From positions 10,467,499 to 10,520,998 of the forward strand of contig CM022678.1 of the NCBI GenBank assembly GCA_012295275.1: a stretch of 53,500 nt of DNA, in the 5' to 3' direction. Source of the stretch: Chrysomallon squamiferum. Lineage: Eukaryota; Mollusca; Gastropoda; Neomphalida; Peltospiridae. A model generated the notes under the pieces. That model worked only from the letters and a program-made list of their open reading frames with translations. It made no database searches and had not been told where the DNA came from. The position numbers and the translations under genes are program-made. Below are positions 34,287 through 49,303 of this stretch, one piece after another (the stretch's first letter is position 1; the number at the start of each line of letters is the position of its first letter).

Positions 34287-37200
34287 TCAAAGAGGCACTT
34301 TATCTTCAGGAAGTGGACTTGTCGGATCACTTGACAAAGTACCCATTTCTGTCTTTGCTCCTTCCTCCTCGGCTAGGGTTTCATGGTGGATGTTTCCAGT
34401 AGACTGACTTCCAGAAACTTTAGCCTGAAATAAATAAATCCAAAAAAAATAAATAAATAAAAAAATATAAAAAATCATTAAACAAACAAATAAAACAAAC
34501 ACAGACTGACAATTAATTATCTTTCTAAAGTTTTAATTGATTTCGTTTTGAATTATGTCTGTTTTTTCAATGATTTTTTTTTGCAAGGACAACATCAAAA
34601 CACACAGGCCAAACACAGTTTTAACATGCCAATCAATGCGTACTTTAAAGAACACTCAGTAAGCAGAAAGTGAGAAGAATAATCTATTAATATACCAGCT
34701 AATAATTTGAAAAAGAGAAAAAAAAAAAGAAATAGCTTAGAAAAGATATTCTTTTATAGACTAATTAAATACATCTTTCATTCTACTGCTCTGAAGTTAC
34801 AAGACTTCACAGACATTAGTACTGAGAGAGAGAGAGAGAGCAGAATAAACTAAGTAGATTTCATAGACACTAGTATTGAGAGAACTGAACACACTATTAT
34901 AACTCATAGACACTAGTACTAAAAGAGACAGCAGAATTAACTATGTAGAACTCAGGTCTATATAGACACTAGTACTGACAGAGTAGAATAAACTATATAG
35001 AGCTCACAGACACTAGTCATTAATAACAGAATAAACTACGTAGAGTTCATAGACACTAGTATTGAGAGAACTGAACAAACTATTATACACTAGTACTAAA
35101 AGAGACAGCAGAATTAACTATGTAGAATAAACTATATAGAGCTCATAGACACTAGTAAACTATATAGAGCTCATAGACACTAGTACTGTGAGAGTAGAAT
35201 AAACTATATAGAGCTCATAGCTACTTATACTGAGGGCAGAATAAACTATGTATAGCTCATAGACAGTACTGAGGGAGCAGAATAAACTATGTAGAGCTTA
35301 TAGCTACTTATACTGAGAGCAGAATAAACTAAGTTGAGCTCATAGCTACTTATACCGAGAGCAGAATAAACTATGTAGAGCTCATATACACTAGTACTAC
35401 TGAGAGAGCAGAATAAACTATGTAGAGCTCATATAATCTAGCACTGTGAGAGCAGAATAAACTATGTACAGCTCATAGATACAACTACTGAGAGAGCAGA
35501 ATAAACTATGTAGAACTCACAGACACTAGTCATTAATAGCAGAATAAACTACGTAGAGCTCATAGACACTAGTACTGAGAGAGAGCAGAATAAACTATGT
35601 AGAACTCACAGACACTAGTACTGAGACAGAGCAGAATAAACTATGTAGATCTCATAGACACTAGTACTGAGAGAACAGAATAAACTATATAGAACTCAGA
35701 GACACTAGTACTGAGAGAGCAGAATAAACTATGTAGATCTCATTGACACTAGTACTGAGAGAGCAGAATAAACTATGTAGATCTCATTGACACTAGTACT
35801 GAGACAGAGCAGAATAAACTATGTAGAACTCAGAGACACTAGTACTGAGAGAGCAGAATAAACTATGTAGAACTCACAGACACTAGTCATTAATAGCAGA
35901 ATAAACTACGTAGAGCTCATAGACACTAGTACTGAGAGAGAGCAGAATAAACTATGTAGATCTCATTGACACTAGTACTGAGACAGAACAGAATAAACTA
36001 TGTAGATCTCATAGACACTAGTACTGAGAGAGCAGAATAAACTATATAGAACTCAGAGACACTAGTACTGACAGAGCAGAATAAACTATGTAGATCTCAT
36101 TGACACTAGTACTGAGAGAGCAGAATAAACTATGTAGATCTCATTGACATTAGAACTATGTAGAGCTCATTGACACTAGTACTGAGAGCAGAATAAACTA
36201 TGTAGATCTCATTGACATTAGAACTATGTAGAGCTCATTGACACTAGTACTGAGAGAGCAGAATAAACTATGTAGAGCTCATTGACACTAGTACTGAGAG
36301 AGCAGAATAAACTATATAGAACTCACAGACACTAGTACTGAGACAGAGCAGAATAAACTATGTAGATCTCATTGACATTAGAACTATGTAGATCTCATTG
36401 ACACTAGTACTGAGAGAGCAGAATAAACTATGTAGAACTCATAGACATTAGAACTATGTACAGCTCATAGACATTAGTACTGAGAGAGCAGAATAAACTA
36501 TGTAGAGCTCAAAGACACTAGTACTGAGAGAGCAGAATAAACTATGTAGAACTCATAGACACTAGTACTGAGATTAGAACTATGTAGAGCTCATATACAT
36601 TAGTACTGAGAGAGCAGAATAAACTATGTAGATCTCATTGACACTAGTACTGAGAGAGCAGAATAAACTATGTAGATCTCATAGACACTAGTACTGAGAG
36701 AGCAGAATAAACTATGTAGAGCTCATAGACACTAGTACTGAGAGAGCAGAATAAACTATGTAGATCTCATTGACACTAGTACTGAGAGAGCAGAATAAAC
36801 TATGTAGATCTCATTGACACTAGTACTGAGAGAGCAGAATAAACTATGTAGATCTCATAGACACTAGTACTGAGAGAGCAGAATAAACTATGTAGAGCTC
36901 ATAGACACTAGTACTGAGAGAGCAGAATAAACTATGTAGATCTCATTGACACTAGTACTGAGAGAGCAGAATAAACTATGTAGAGCTCATTGACACTAGT
37001 ACTGAGAGAGCAGAATAAACTATCTAGAACTCATAGACATTAGAACTATGTAGAGCTCATATACATTAGTACTGAGAGAGCAGAATAAACTATGTAGATC
37101 TCATTGACACTAGTACTGAGAGAGCAGAATAAACTATGTAGATCTCATTGACACTAGTACTGAGAGAGCAGAATAAACTATGTAGAACTCATAGACATTA

Positions 37201-40200
37201 GAACTATGTACAGCTCATAGACATTAGTACTGAGAGAGCAGAATAAACTATGTAGATCTCATTGACACTAGTACTGAGAGAGCAGAATAAACTATGTAGA
37301 TCTCATTGACACTAGTACTGAGAGAGCAGAATAAACTATGTAGATCTCATTGACACTAGTACTGAGAGAGCAGAATAAACTATGTAGAACTCATAGACAT
37401 TAGAACTATGTACAGCTCATAGACATTAGTACTGAGAGAGCAGAATAAACTATGTAGAGCTCAAAGACACTAGTACTGAGAGAGCAGAATAAACTATGTA
37501 GAACTCATAGACATTAGAACTAGAGAGAGCTAAATATACATTAGTACTGAGAGAGCAGAATAAACTATGTAGATCTCATTGACACTAGTACTGAGAGAGC
37601 AGAATAAACTATGTAGAGCTCATAGACACTAGTACTGAGAGAGCAGAATAAACTATGTAGATCTCATTGACACTAGTACTGAGAGAGCAGAATAAACTAT
37701 GTAGATCTCATTGACACTAGTACTGAGAGAGCAGAATAAACTATGTAGATCTCATAGACACTAGTACTGAGAGAGCAGAATAAACTATGTAGAGCTCATA
37801 GACACTAGTACTGAGAGAGCAGAATAAACTATGTAGAGCTCACAGACACTAATAATTAGACAGAGCAGAATAAACTGTAGAGCTCACAGATGCAAGTGCT
37901 GAGAGCAGAATAAACTATGTAGAGCTCAAAGACACTAGTACTGAGAGAGCAGAATAAACTATATAGATCTCATTGACACTAGTACTGAGAGAGCAGAATA
38001 AACTATGTAGATCTCATAGACACTAGTACTGAGAGCAGAATAAACAATGTAGAGCTCATAGACACTAGTACTGAGAGAGCAGAATAAACTATGTAGAGCT
38101 CATAGACACTAGTACTGAGAGAGCAGAATAAACTATGTAGATCTCATTGACACTAGTACTGAGAGAGCAGAATAAACTATGTAGATCTCATTGACACTAG
38201 TACTGAGAGAGCAGAATAAACTATGTAGATCTCATAGACACTAGTACTGAGAGAGCAGAATAAACTATGTAGAGCTCATAGACACTAGTACTGAGAGAGC
38301 AGAATAAACTATGTAGATCTCATTGACACTAGTACTGAGAGAGCAGAATAAACTATGTAGAGCTCATTGACACTAGTACTGAGAGAGCAGAATAAACTAT
38401 CTAGAACTCATAGACATTAGAACTATGTAGAGTAGATCTCATATACATTAGTACTGAGAGAGCAGAATAAACTATGTAGATCTCATTGACACTAGTACTG
38501 AGAGAGCAGAATAAACTATGTAGATCTCATTGACACTAGTACTGAGAGAGCAGAATAAACTATGTAGAACTCATAGACATTAGAACTATGTAGAATAAAG
38601 CTCATAGACATTAGTACTGAGAGAGCAGAATAAACTATGTAGATCTCATTGACACTAGTACTGAGAGAGCAGAATAAACTATGTAGATCTCATTGACACT
38701 AGTACTGAGAGAGCAGAATAAACTATGTAGATCTCATTGACACTAGTACTGAGAGAGCAGAATAAACTATGTAGAACTCATAGACATTAGAACTATGTAC
38801 AGCTCATAGACATTAGTACTGAGAGAGCAGAATAAACTATGTAGAGCTCAAAGACACTAGTACTGAGAGAGCAGAATAAACTATGTAGAACTCATAGACA
38901 TTAGAACTATGTAGAGCTCATATACATTAGTACTGAGAGAGCAGAATAAACTATGTAGATCTCATTGACACTAGTACTGAGAGAGCAGAATAAACTATGT
39001 AGAGCTCATAGACACTAGTACTGAGAGAGCAGAATAAACTATGTAGATCTCATTGACACTAGTACTGAGAGAGCAGAATAAACTATGTAGATCTCATTGA
39101 CACTAGTACTGAGAGAGCAGAATAAACTATGTAGAGCTCACAGACACTAATAATTAGACAGAGCAGAATAAACTGTAGAGCTCACAGATGCAAGTGCTGA
39201 GAGCAGAATAAACTATGTAGAGCTCAAAGACACTAGTACTGAGAGAGCAGAATAAACTATATAGATCTCATTGACACTAGTACTGAGAGAGCAGAATAAA
39301 CTATGTAGATCTCATAGACACTAGTACTGAGAGCAGAATAAACAATGTAGAGCTCATAGACACTAGTACTGAGAGAGCAGAATAAACTATGTAGAGCTCA
39401 CAGACACTAATAATTAGACAGAGCAGAATAAACTGTAGAGCTCACAGACACTAGTACTGAGAGAGCAGAATAAACTATGTAGATCTCATTGACACTAGTA
39501 CTGAGAGAGCAGAATAAACTATGTAGAACTCATAGACACTAATAATTAGACAGAGCAGAATAAACTATGTAGATCTCATTGACACTAGTACTGTGAGAGC
39601 AGAATAAACTATGTAGAGCTCACAGACTAGTACTGAGAAAGAGAAAGAGCAGAATAAACTATGAAGAGCTCACAGACTAGTACTGAGAAAGAGCAGAATG
39701 AACTTTGTAGAAATCACAGAAACTAGTATTGAGAAAGAGCAGAATGAACTATGTAGAACTCACAGACACTAGTAGAGAAAGAGCAGGATAAACTTTGTAG
39801 AACTCACAGACACTAGAACTGTGATGGAGCAGAATGAACTATGTAGAACTCACTAGAACTGATATGTAGAACACATTGATACTGAGACAGTCAAACAAAC
39901 TATGTTCATGGATATACTGAGAGAATGCATGATAAACTATCTTGAACTCACACAAATTCATACTGAAAGAAAAGATAAAACCGCTTGCACTGACTTAATC
40001 TGTGTAATGGATGAAATGAATCTTCAACACTTCTGGAAATGAGTATGCCATTTATTTATTTAATTTCTAGGATTCAGAAAAATAGTAAAAAAAAAAAAAA
40101 TAAAATAAAATAAAATAAACATTTACTTTCAGTTATCAACAGGTTTTTACTATCTAAAACATTTTTCAGTTAACTCTCTTTATCAGAGTTAAATTATAAT

Positions 40201-43200
40201 TTAAAAAAAAAAAAACCCACCTAAAATATATTTTTCTTTATAACATATATTTTGTGAACACGAACAATTCTTTGTACCACAGAGTTATAATTATCATTTC
40301 AGTAAAAATGAAAAACCAATAATTAACAAAGTTGTTGTTTTCCAACAGATGTTTTATATGTTTGAAATATATTATTACTGATGTTATTGTTGTCGTGGTT
40401 GTTGTTGTTGTTGTTGTTATTATTAATAAATCAATATTAAGATCTAGAAAGATTTATACTTTTGTTGTGAGACTAAAACAGAACCAAAGTTTATATATAT
40501 ATATATATATATATATACTTAAAAGATTTACATTCTAGAATAAAGTCTTATTAAGCAAAAGAACTAAATACTAATATTAATAAATAAAATGAAATAAAAT
40601 AAAATACATATAAAGCATATCTATAAGTGCCTAAGTAATGTATTTATAAATAAATAGTGATAACAATTACACAACACATGTATTTACAACACTGACAGTT
40701 ACTGTGTTCTTTCATGCATTCTTAAATCCAAGATATCCATTTGTTAAATAAATAAATTAATTAATTAATTAATTAATTAAAAATGAAGTAATAAATAAAA
40801 TAACAATAATTTAATACAAGTAAATAGAACTTGATCACATTTATGTATTTATATTTATAAAAATATTTAATTTCCACAAAAGATTTTCATAATTTGAAAT
40901 AGATAATGATTCTAAGTTTTCTATGAAATACACCTTGAAATATATAAAATTCAGATCTGAAATCTATTTCTGTGTACATCAGCATATTATAAAAGTTGTT
41001 TTTTTACAAATGGAAATCTCAGCTTGTAAAAATAAAGATAAAAACACAACGACTCACAAACTCACCAAAATATTTTCAATAGACCGGGATGACTACAATA
41101 AAAATTTGTAATTTGTTGTTTTTTTCTTTTAATTTTATATTTCAATCAAAATAATTGGTAATAGTCTCTGATCAGTTCCATGTTTTGTCACAGTTGTTTA
41201 TTTTCTATATGTTTGTTCTTTTTATTTTAAATTTGTATTGAAACAGTTGCCAAATTCTGTAACAGAGTCTTATCATTTATTTTATTTTATTTTTAATGAT
41301 TATTTTTTTTTTTTATTATTATTTTTTTTAATTCCTTAAACATTACATATTATTTATCATAATGATTATATTTAAATGTTATTTTTGTTTTTGGATTTTT
41401 TTTTTTAGTTATGTTAAATATTAACTATTCAATCTCTGTATCTTGGATTTGTCAGTACAAATCAGTATATTTGAGAAGTATGCCAGTTATTTAAATGATA
41501 AGTGGTACAAATTACAGGTATTTCCAGAGATATTTTTATCATTAGTAAAAACTAATAATTATCTGAAATCTGCACAGGTTTATTGAAAAATCTTTACTGG
41601 TCTAAAAGCTATTGATATTGCTTAGTCAATCCTTACCTTGATGTCATTTTGTTTGTTTGTTTTTTTGATTGTTATTAAGGAAAAGCATTTTGTAGTACAG
41701 TTTGGCCAACAAATATAGAAAGATTAAAAAAAAAAAATTCAGCATCTATAGTCATATGACAGATTATTAACATGCAGACAAAATTTGTTAATTAAGATTA
41801 TTTGTTTTTTAATCTGTTCAACACAAGTAGACAAAAAGCAGTTCAAAGCTTATCAATGACAGTACAAAACAATTTTCTAAATTGTTTTTGAAATTCACCT
41901 CATGCCACACAAAAAATATTAAAATATGATGAAAGGGGAGGGAGCTCACTTTTTTCATACCTCTCTCTCTCTCTCTCTCTCACTCTCTCTCTCTCAAATA
42001 ATAAAAGACAATAACAGCAATAACAATAAATGATGATATTCCACTCTCATGTATTTGTGATTTCTCACAAGTCAGCTGAGTTGAGAAGTGGAATTACTCT
42101 GTGGCGCTGTGGAAGATTATCTTGCTATCAGAGCAAGTTTCTATGGTGACGCCAAAAAGAATATCAAAATAAACCAAAAACATACTAGCCTGAAGAGGTA
42201 TGTTTATTTATCTATGTATGCACAGCTCATATGGTTTTGAAAACTAATATGTCAGTATATTATTTAACAGACTGATAAAAAGTCAAAAATAAAATAATTA
42301 AACAAAATATAGCAGCCTGGAGCTGTAATTATTTTTCTTTATCCCAGGTACACATTATGAAAACATTTACTGTATCATATGTATCATTCAGCTGATAAAA
42401 AAAGCCATGTGTTATGATAATGATGATGATATCATGATGATGATCAAATTAAAGTTATATTTCCTTTCAAATATGATATATAATTTCCAGTTTTTGTAAA
42501 AAAAAATAAAAATAAAAAAATGTGATTTTTACCTTGACAGTTGTGTATGTGTTTTCCACTTTTTCTTCGAGAGATTTGAAGGTTTGAGAGTTCCTGTGGA
42601 CAGAGAGAGAGAAAAAAAAGTTAAATCTTATCACTCTGACTTCTATCATTCTTTCTTTCTGTCTTTAATATCTTGAAGAATACATTTATTTTAATTATTA
42701 TTATTCTTATTGTTGCTGTTATTGTTGTTATTATTATTAGTGTTTTAAATTTATTCTAAATGCAGTACATTTTAAGCAACACTATTATAATCTGCAACAA
42801 AAGTATCAACAATTATATATACTGTACTGGCATCACCTAATCCAATGCAAAATACTAATAATTTTATGTACCCAGTAATAAGGAATAAATATACTGATTC
42901 AATATTCTACATATCTCATGGAATGAATAATTAAATGAAATTTTCAACAAAGATAATAACATATGCCACAGTTTTGATAATGAAATTTATTATAAAGATT
43001 TAACAAGATTCAGAGAAAAAAGATATAGTCAGATATGTTAATCAAAGAGAATGATGCATCCTAAAACTGAATGTCTGTTATACTAATTTAAAACAAGAAG
43101 TAAAAGAAATTCTAATACCACTTATGTTATTCTTTTAAATGTATTTGAATGTTAATTATATCAAAAGAGTTTCAATTATATGACTGTGTACCTGATGTTT

Positions 43201-46200
43201 CCCACATAAAATATTCTTTTAAATATATCTGAATGTTACTCATATCAAAAAAGGTGTAAAGTTCTTAACTGTGTGTACCTGATGTCTCCACATAAGTTAT
43301 TCTTTTAAATGGATCTGAATGTCTCCTTTATAACTGTGTGTACATGATGTCCCCCACAGAAATCATTCTTTTAAATGTTTCTGGATGTTATTCATATTAG
43401 ACTGATGTATATAAATGTGTGTACATGATGTCTCCTACATAAGTTATTCTTTTAAATGAATGTTTTCCATATTAAAGAGAGATTCATGTGTACCTGATGT
43501 CACCCTCATAAGTTATCATTTTAAATGTATGTGACTGATGCTGTTCATATTAAAGAGAGTGTAAAGTTTATGACTGTGTACATGAAGTCTCCTACATAAG
43601 ATATTATTTTAAAATATCTGAATGCTATTGATATTAAAAAGTGTAAAGTTTATGACTGTGTCTACCTGAAGTCTCTTACATAAGTTATCATTTTAAATGT
43701 ATCTGAATGCTATTGATATTAAAGAGAGTAAAGTTTATGACTGTGTGTACCTGATGTCTCCCACATAAGTTATTATTTTAAATGAATGCTATTGAGATTA
43801 AAGAGAGTGTAAAGTTTATGACTGTACCTGATGTCTCCCAGTTTCTTGGACATGGTGGAGAAAGCAGCTGATGTTCTCTCTCCAGCTGTTTTAACCACTG
43901 ACGATGTCTTCTGATACCTGCAAGATAAAACAAAACAACAGTAATAACACCCATGTAACATTCTGATCAATAATAAACAAACAAACAAACAAACAAACAA
44001 ACAAACAAATAAATAAATAAATAAATAAACAAACAAATGAACATAAACAATAAACAAATAAATTATATTAAAAAAAACATACATAAATAAACAAACAATA
44101 AACATATAAACATTAAATAACTATGTTAAATAAACAAATAAATAAATAAATAAATACATAAATAAATAAACAATAAACATTAAACAAACAAATAAATAAA
44201 TAAATAAATAAGCTTCTGTGAAGCAATAACCCTAAAAAACAAAAAAATTAAAATAATATTACTTACAATTTAACTTTTTGTCACTCTCAAAATACATTTA
44301 CTTGTGACTCAAGGTAACTTGTACATCAGATTTTATCAAACAGGTTAGCACATACCACATATTTTAATACATCAATGCTATTACTTTATGGAACTGGAAA
44401 TACCCTAACAATTATACTAAAAAATTGAACTTTGTCACCCTATGCTTGGATTTCATAATACAGTTTTTTCATGTTAACCTTTAAGATTTTTCTCACAAAG
44501 TGGTTAATTATTCTGCCAAAACTGAGAAGTCTACACCATGTTTTATGCATAGAATTGTGTTCTTAATAATCATTTTAATATTTATGATGTCAGCCATCAG
44601 AAAAAACCCAAAAAACCCAACAGAAATACATTTTAAATTAAGACAACTACTTTATCAATAGCTGTCAAATAAACAGGTAAAGTTAAACCAGAAAATACAT
44701 TTAAAAAAAAAAATAAAAATTAATCTTTTATTCATGAAGAACAATAAAATTTACTTCTTCAATAACTATAAAACAGAAGAAACTCTATTGATTTCAATAT
44801 TTATAAACTCTTTATTTATATATATAAACTCAAACACTATTAAAGGGGTTTGTTCAATTTCACTATGCAAATAAATTTATAAATGACATTATGAAAATGT
44901 GCGCCTGAAAACTCCTTTTCATGTTATTTTAAATAACATTTTTGTTTCTATCATTATGTGCTTATTAAACAAGAAAAAAAGAAGTAAAATATGTATTATA
45001 TTGGGCTGACCTAGCTTTTAAATTAGAGTTTTGTTAACATTGTCAGGGTTCTAATATTATTTATATCATGAACTGTTTTTTGTTTTTGCCTTTGTTAATT
45101 CCCATCTCAGTAGCTGCAAAGTTTAAATTATTTATGCATGTCAGAAGCTTTATACAAACCACACATACACAGAAATAAATGTTAAAATAGTGAAGAACAC
45201 TAACTCAAACACAGACACACAAATATATAAGAAAATATTAAGTTTTAATAAACCAGATAATTATATACTTTTAAAAATAATTATTGCAGATTAAATAAAC
45301 AGATATTCCAGTCATAACAATAAAGATATTCCATTCTCGTGTATTTGTGATTTCTCACAAGTTAGTTTGATTGAGAAGTGGAATTATTCTCTGGCACTGT
45401 GGAAGAGTATCTTGCTATCAGAGCAAGTTTCTATGGTGATGCCAAAATGAACATTGGAATAATAGCATAAGCTAGATAATTTCTATAAATATATAATTTT
45501 TAAAGACAAAATAAAATGCCATGATACTCTGTGCTGTTAATTGAAATTATACAACAATACTTTGTCACTCCCTCTCTTTCAGCCCCCCCACATATACACA
45601 CACTCATGAACTGACACACACTCACACACACACTCACATATTTTCTCACATACTTTCACAATAAGACAACACACATTCACACAAAAAAATACCTCACCAC
45701 CAACCTCACACTCCCCATACCCAAAACGCACAAATACTCACATCACAATACAGAAACATATACAATCTATAATCTTTCATCTCTTATAACGATCTAGAGG
45801 GACTGAGCTAAGGGAGTATCATTTATATGTAAATTAATGTTTAATGTCAGCTAATTCACTTCACAGAGTATCATTTCACCATGGTAATAAAGTCTCTTTA
45901 CATCTTTCACTGCATCAATGAAACACTGAGCAGGAACAGAAATCATGAAAGGAAAATTGCAATAGGGTCATTTATAATCAGAATCTGTTACTGATATTTG
46001 CAATTTTTTATCACAAATTTCCTGCACGAATCAGTAATAATTGATGAATGTATCCTGAGGATAATACTGACAACCATTCTCTGGAAAACAGTTAAAATTT
46101 CATCTGCAGTGACAAACAGTTAGATTTACCAGAAAATAATTGGTCTCTTTTGCAAGCATTTGCTACTGCTTACTAGAATAGAAATATCCACAGGCACACA

Positions 46201-46871
46201 GACAAACACACACACAAACAGACACACACACAAACACACATACAACAGACACACATACACACATACAAACATACACACACAATCACAAACAACAGATGCA
46301 CATACACACATACACACACAACAAACACACACAACACACATACATACAGACACACACACAAACAACCACACACAACAGATACACACACACACAGATACAC
46401 ACATACATACACACACAACCACACACAACACACACATACACACACACATATACACATACATATACACACAACCACACACTTGCACAAAACAGATACGCAT
46501 GGACACATACATACATATACAAACACACACACACACACATGTATGCACACAAAATAGATACACACATAAACATGGACACAGTTTGAGTAATTAAATAAAA
46601 CACAACTTACGCAGTGGAGCCTGTAATCTTGTCATTAATCTGGTGAAGTTTTTCATTTGTTTTCACATACCTGGAACAAACAAGATAATCCTTTTAACCA
46701 TCAGTCATTAATCTTTCACACTAATACATTTAATCTTATTAATTAGATAGAAAATTTACCATTAGTATTTTATTTGATACTTCAGTTGTTGAAATACATA
46801 CTCTGCATGCACTGCATACTTAAAGTGACAATGTGTGTATCATGCATATATGTGTTTTGTGTATCTGTGTC

Positions 46872-46902
<31 letters not shown>

Positions 46903-47156
46903 TTTACAAAAAGAAATCTGTTCATATTTTATATATAAAAAAACTTCATGCTTTTGATACATTCAAACAAAAATATTTACTGCCTTTTATTCCTTTTATT
47001 AAATTATAATTTTCAAGCAAATGTTATATCAATTTTGACACTGGGGAAAATGGGAAATGAAAATACAGGTATGTTTTAATTTTGATTATTAAAATAATAA
47101 TTGTAATTAATGAAATAAATAGGTTAATTAAATTAGATAAAATGACATATTCTGTT

Positions 47157-47199
<43 letters not shown>

Positions 47200-49022
47200 T
47201 TGATAGACAAATTCTAAAAAAATTAAAATATAAATGTTGAAATTAAAAAAGAAAATTACTATGATAAATAAAAATAAAATATAAATAATAAAATAAAATA
47301 TAATAAATGATAAACAATTATTAAAGTGAAAATTAAAATGCTAATATTAAGTTTACTCCAACAAGCAGTGTGTGAATGTGCTATGGGTGAAACAGGAACA
47401 AACAGGAATAAAGTGAATAAAAAAAGGAATAAAGTGAATAAAACAGGAACAAGAAAGGAATAAAGTGAATAAAACAGGAATAAAGTGAATAAAACAAAAC
47501 TTAAGAAGCAGAGAACTCTTGGCTTTCACTGACTGTTCACAGGAATATTCCTTTAAATGTTTAATTACATTAAAGTCAACATTTTATTTTTTAATTTATA
47601 AATTTTTTTGCTAATTTCCATGGACTTAGAAACTATTTTTAAAATATCTAATATGGTATCACACGTTCGAATAATCATTAAAGTAAGATTAATTTTTTGG
47701 AAAGGAAAAAAAACATTATCAGATATTTTTTTGATATAGTAAATAAATAAAAAAAATAAACATAAAAATAAAACTGTTCCCATGCTTAATTATTAGACTA
47801 TTTGATATAAAATAAGTAAATAAATTTATATACAAAAAAAAAAATAATAATAATAATTAAAAAAAAATAATAATAAATAAAAGATGGGTTATAATCATAA
47901 TAATAAACAAACAAAACCACTTTAAGTATGAAATTAAGAAAACTAACACCAGAATTTCAAAGAAAATTATAAGATTAAAAAAGTACCACCTCAAAATCTA
48001 CTAATTAAATTCTATATCTGAACTTTTTTTAAAATAAGATTATTGAAATTTTAAAAATTATATTAATTAATTTAACATATTTTATGAAAATTAAATAATT
48101 TATTTAAACTTACACCTCTGAAGTCCACTTGTACCTGTGAATTATCAAAAAAAAAAAAAAATTCATTTTTGAGTTTCTTTTATAAATTTCTTTAAAATTT
48201 AAAGACTTTTTTTTCTTATTTTTTTTTTTTTTTTTTTTGCTCCCCCCCACATGTCTATCATGCGAAAGCCTGGAGTTTTGAAGATTTTTGTTTACAAAGA
48301 AATTCTTCTAAAATTTTAGTTATCTACATGCCTGGGATAGTAAGAACAAAAAACTGAAATACATTTTATATGCTTCCAAGTGACTATTTATATAGTTTTG
48401 TTTATTTATTTATTTTATATATATTTTTTTATTAAGACCCCAACTTTGCTTGTAACTAACTGTAAACAAACATTTCATTTCATTCTTTGATGTAATTTGT
48501 AATTAAATATGTAAAAAAAAAAAAGATTTATAATGTATAACCTACACAATGAATCAAGAATTAAGTAAAATTCCAGTGGTGTTTAGTTATTTGTCATTGA
48601 ATGCTAATTTAATTCTATATTTTTTTTAAATATTCATTATGCCAGAAGTATCATATTTCCAAAATTGAAATATTCTAAACACATTATTTTTATCAACTCC
48701 AGTTATTTTGGAAAATCTTCAAAACAATTTAAGCATAAGAAATTTCTGACATTTATTTAGTCATAAAAGTATTCAAATTCTAAGCAAATGTTATCTACCT
48801 CTTTAATATGGTGTTTTGGAATGTGAATCAATTAATGATTTCCATTTTTATTTATTTATTCATTTATTTAGTTATCTATTTATTTATTTATTTAGTTATC
48901 TATTTATTTATTTATCATTTTATTTATTATTATTATAGGCTTTAGCTTCAGGGTTCGAGTGCATGAGCTTTTCTTCTTTGCTAAATGAAAAATCAGACTA
49001 AAAATAACAATATTAATTACTT

Positions 49023-49054
<32 letters not shown>

Positions 49055-49242
49055 GCTACTACTACTACTACTCCAACTGCTATCATTATTATTTATTAAA
49101 GGCTTCTGCATCAGAGTATGAATGCAAGACCTTTTCTTCAGTGTTACATGAAAAGTCAGTGTTGCAATCTAACAGATATTCCAGTACTAATTATTATTAT
49201 TACTAGTACTACTACTACTACTACTGTCATTATTATTATTAC

Positions 49243-49303
<61 letters not shown>

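Noticed and set aside
34817-39890. CRISPR-like array
   Set aside because: Units are head-to-tail with no unique spacers, inside a eukaryotic intron.
46126-46603. Long ORFs rich in Thr/His or Cys/Val on both strands
   Set aside because: Low-complexity (CA)n translated in several frames.
48935-48975. tRNA-like B box (GGTTCGAGTGC)
   Set aside because: No A box or cloverleaf, and the neighbouring diverged copy does not keep it.
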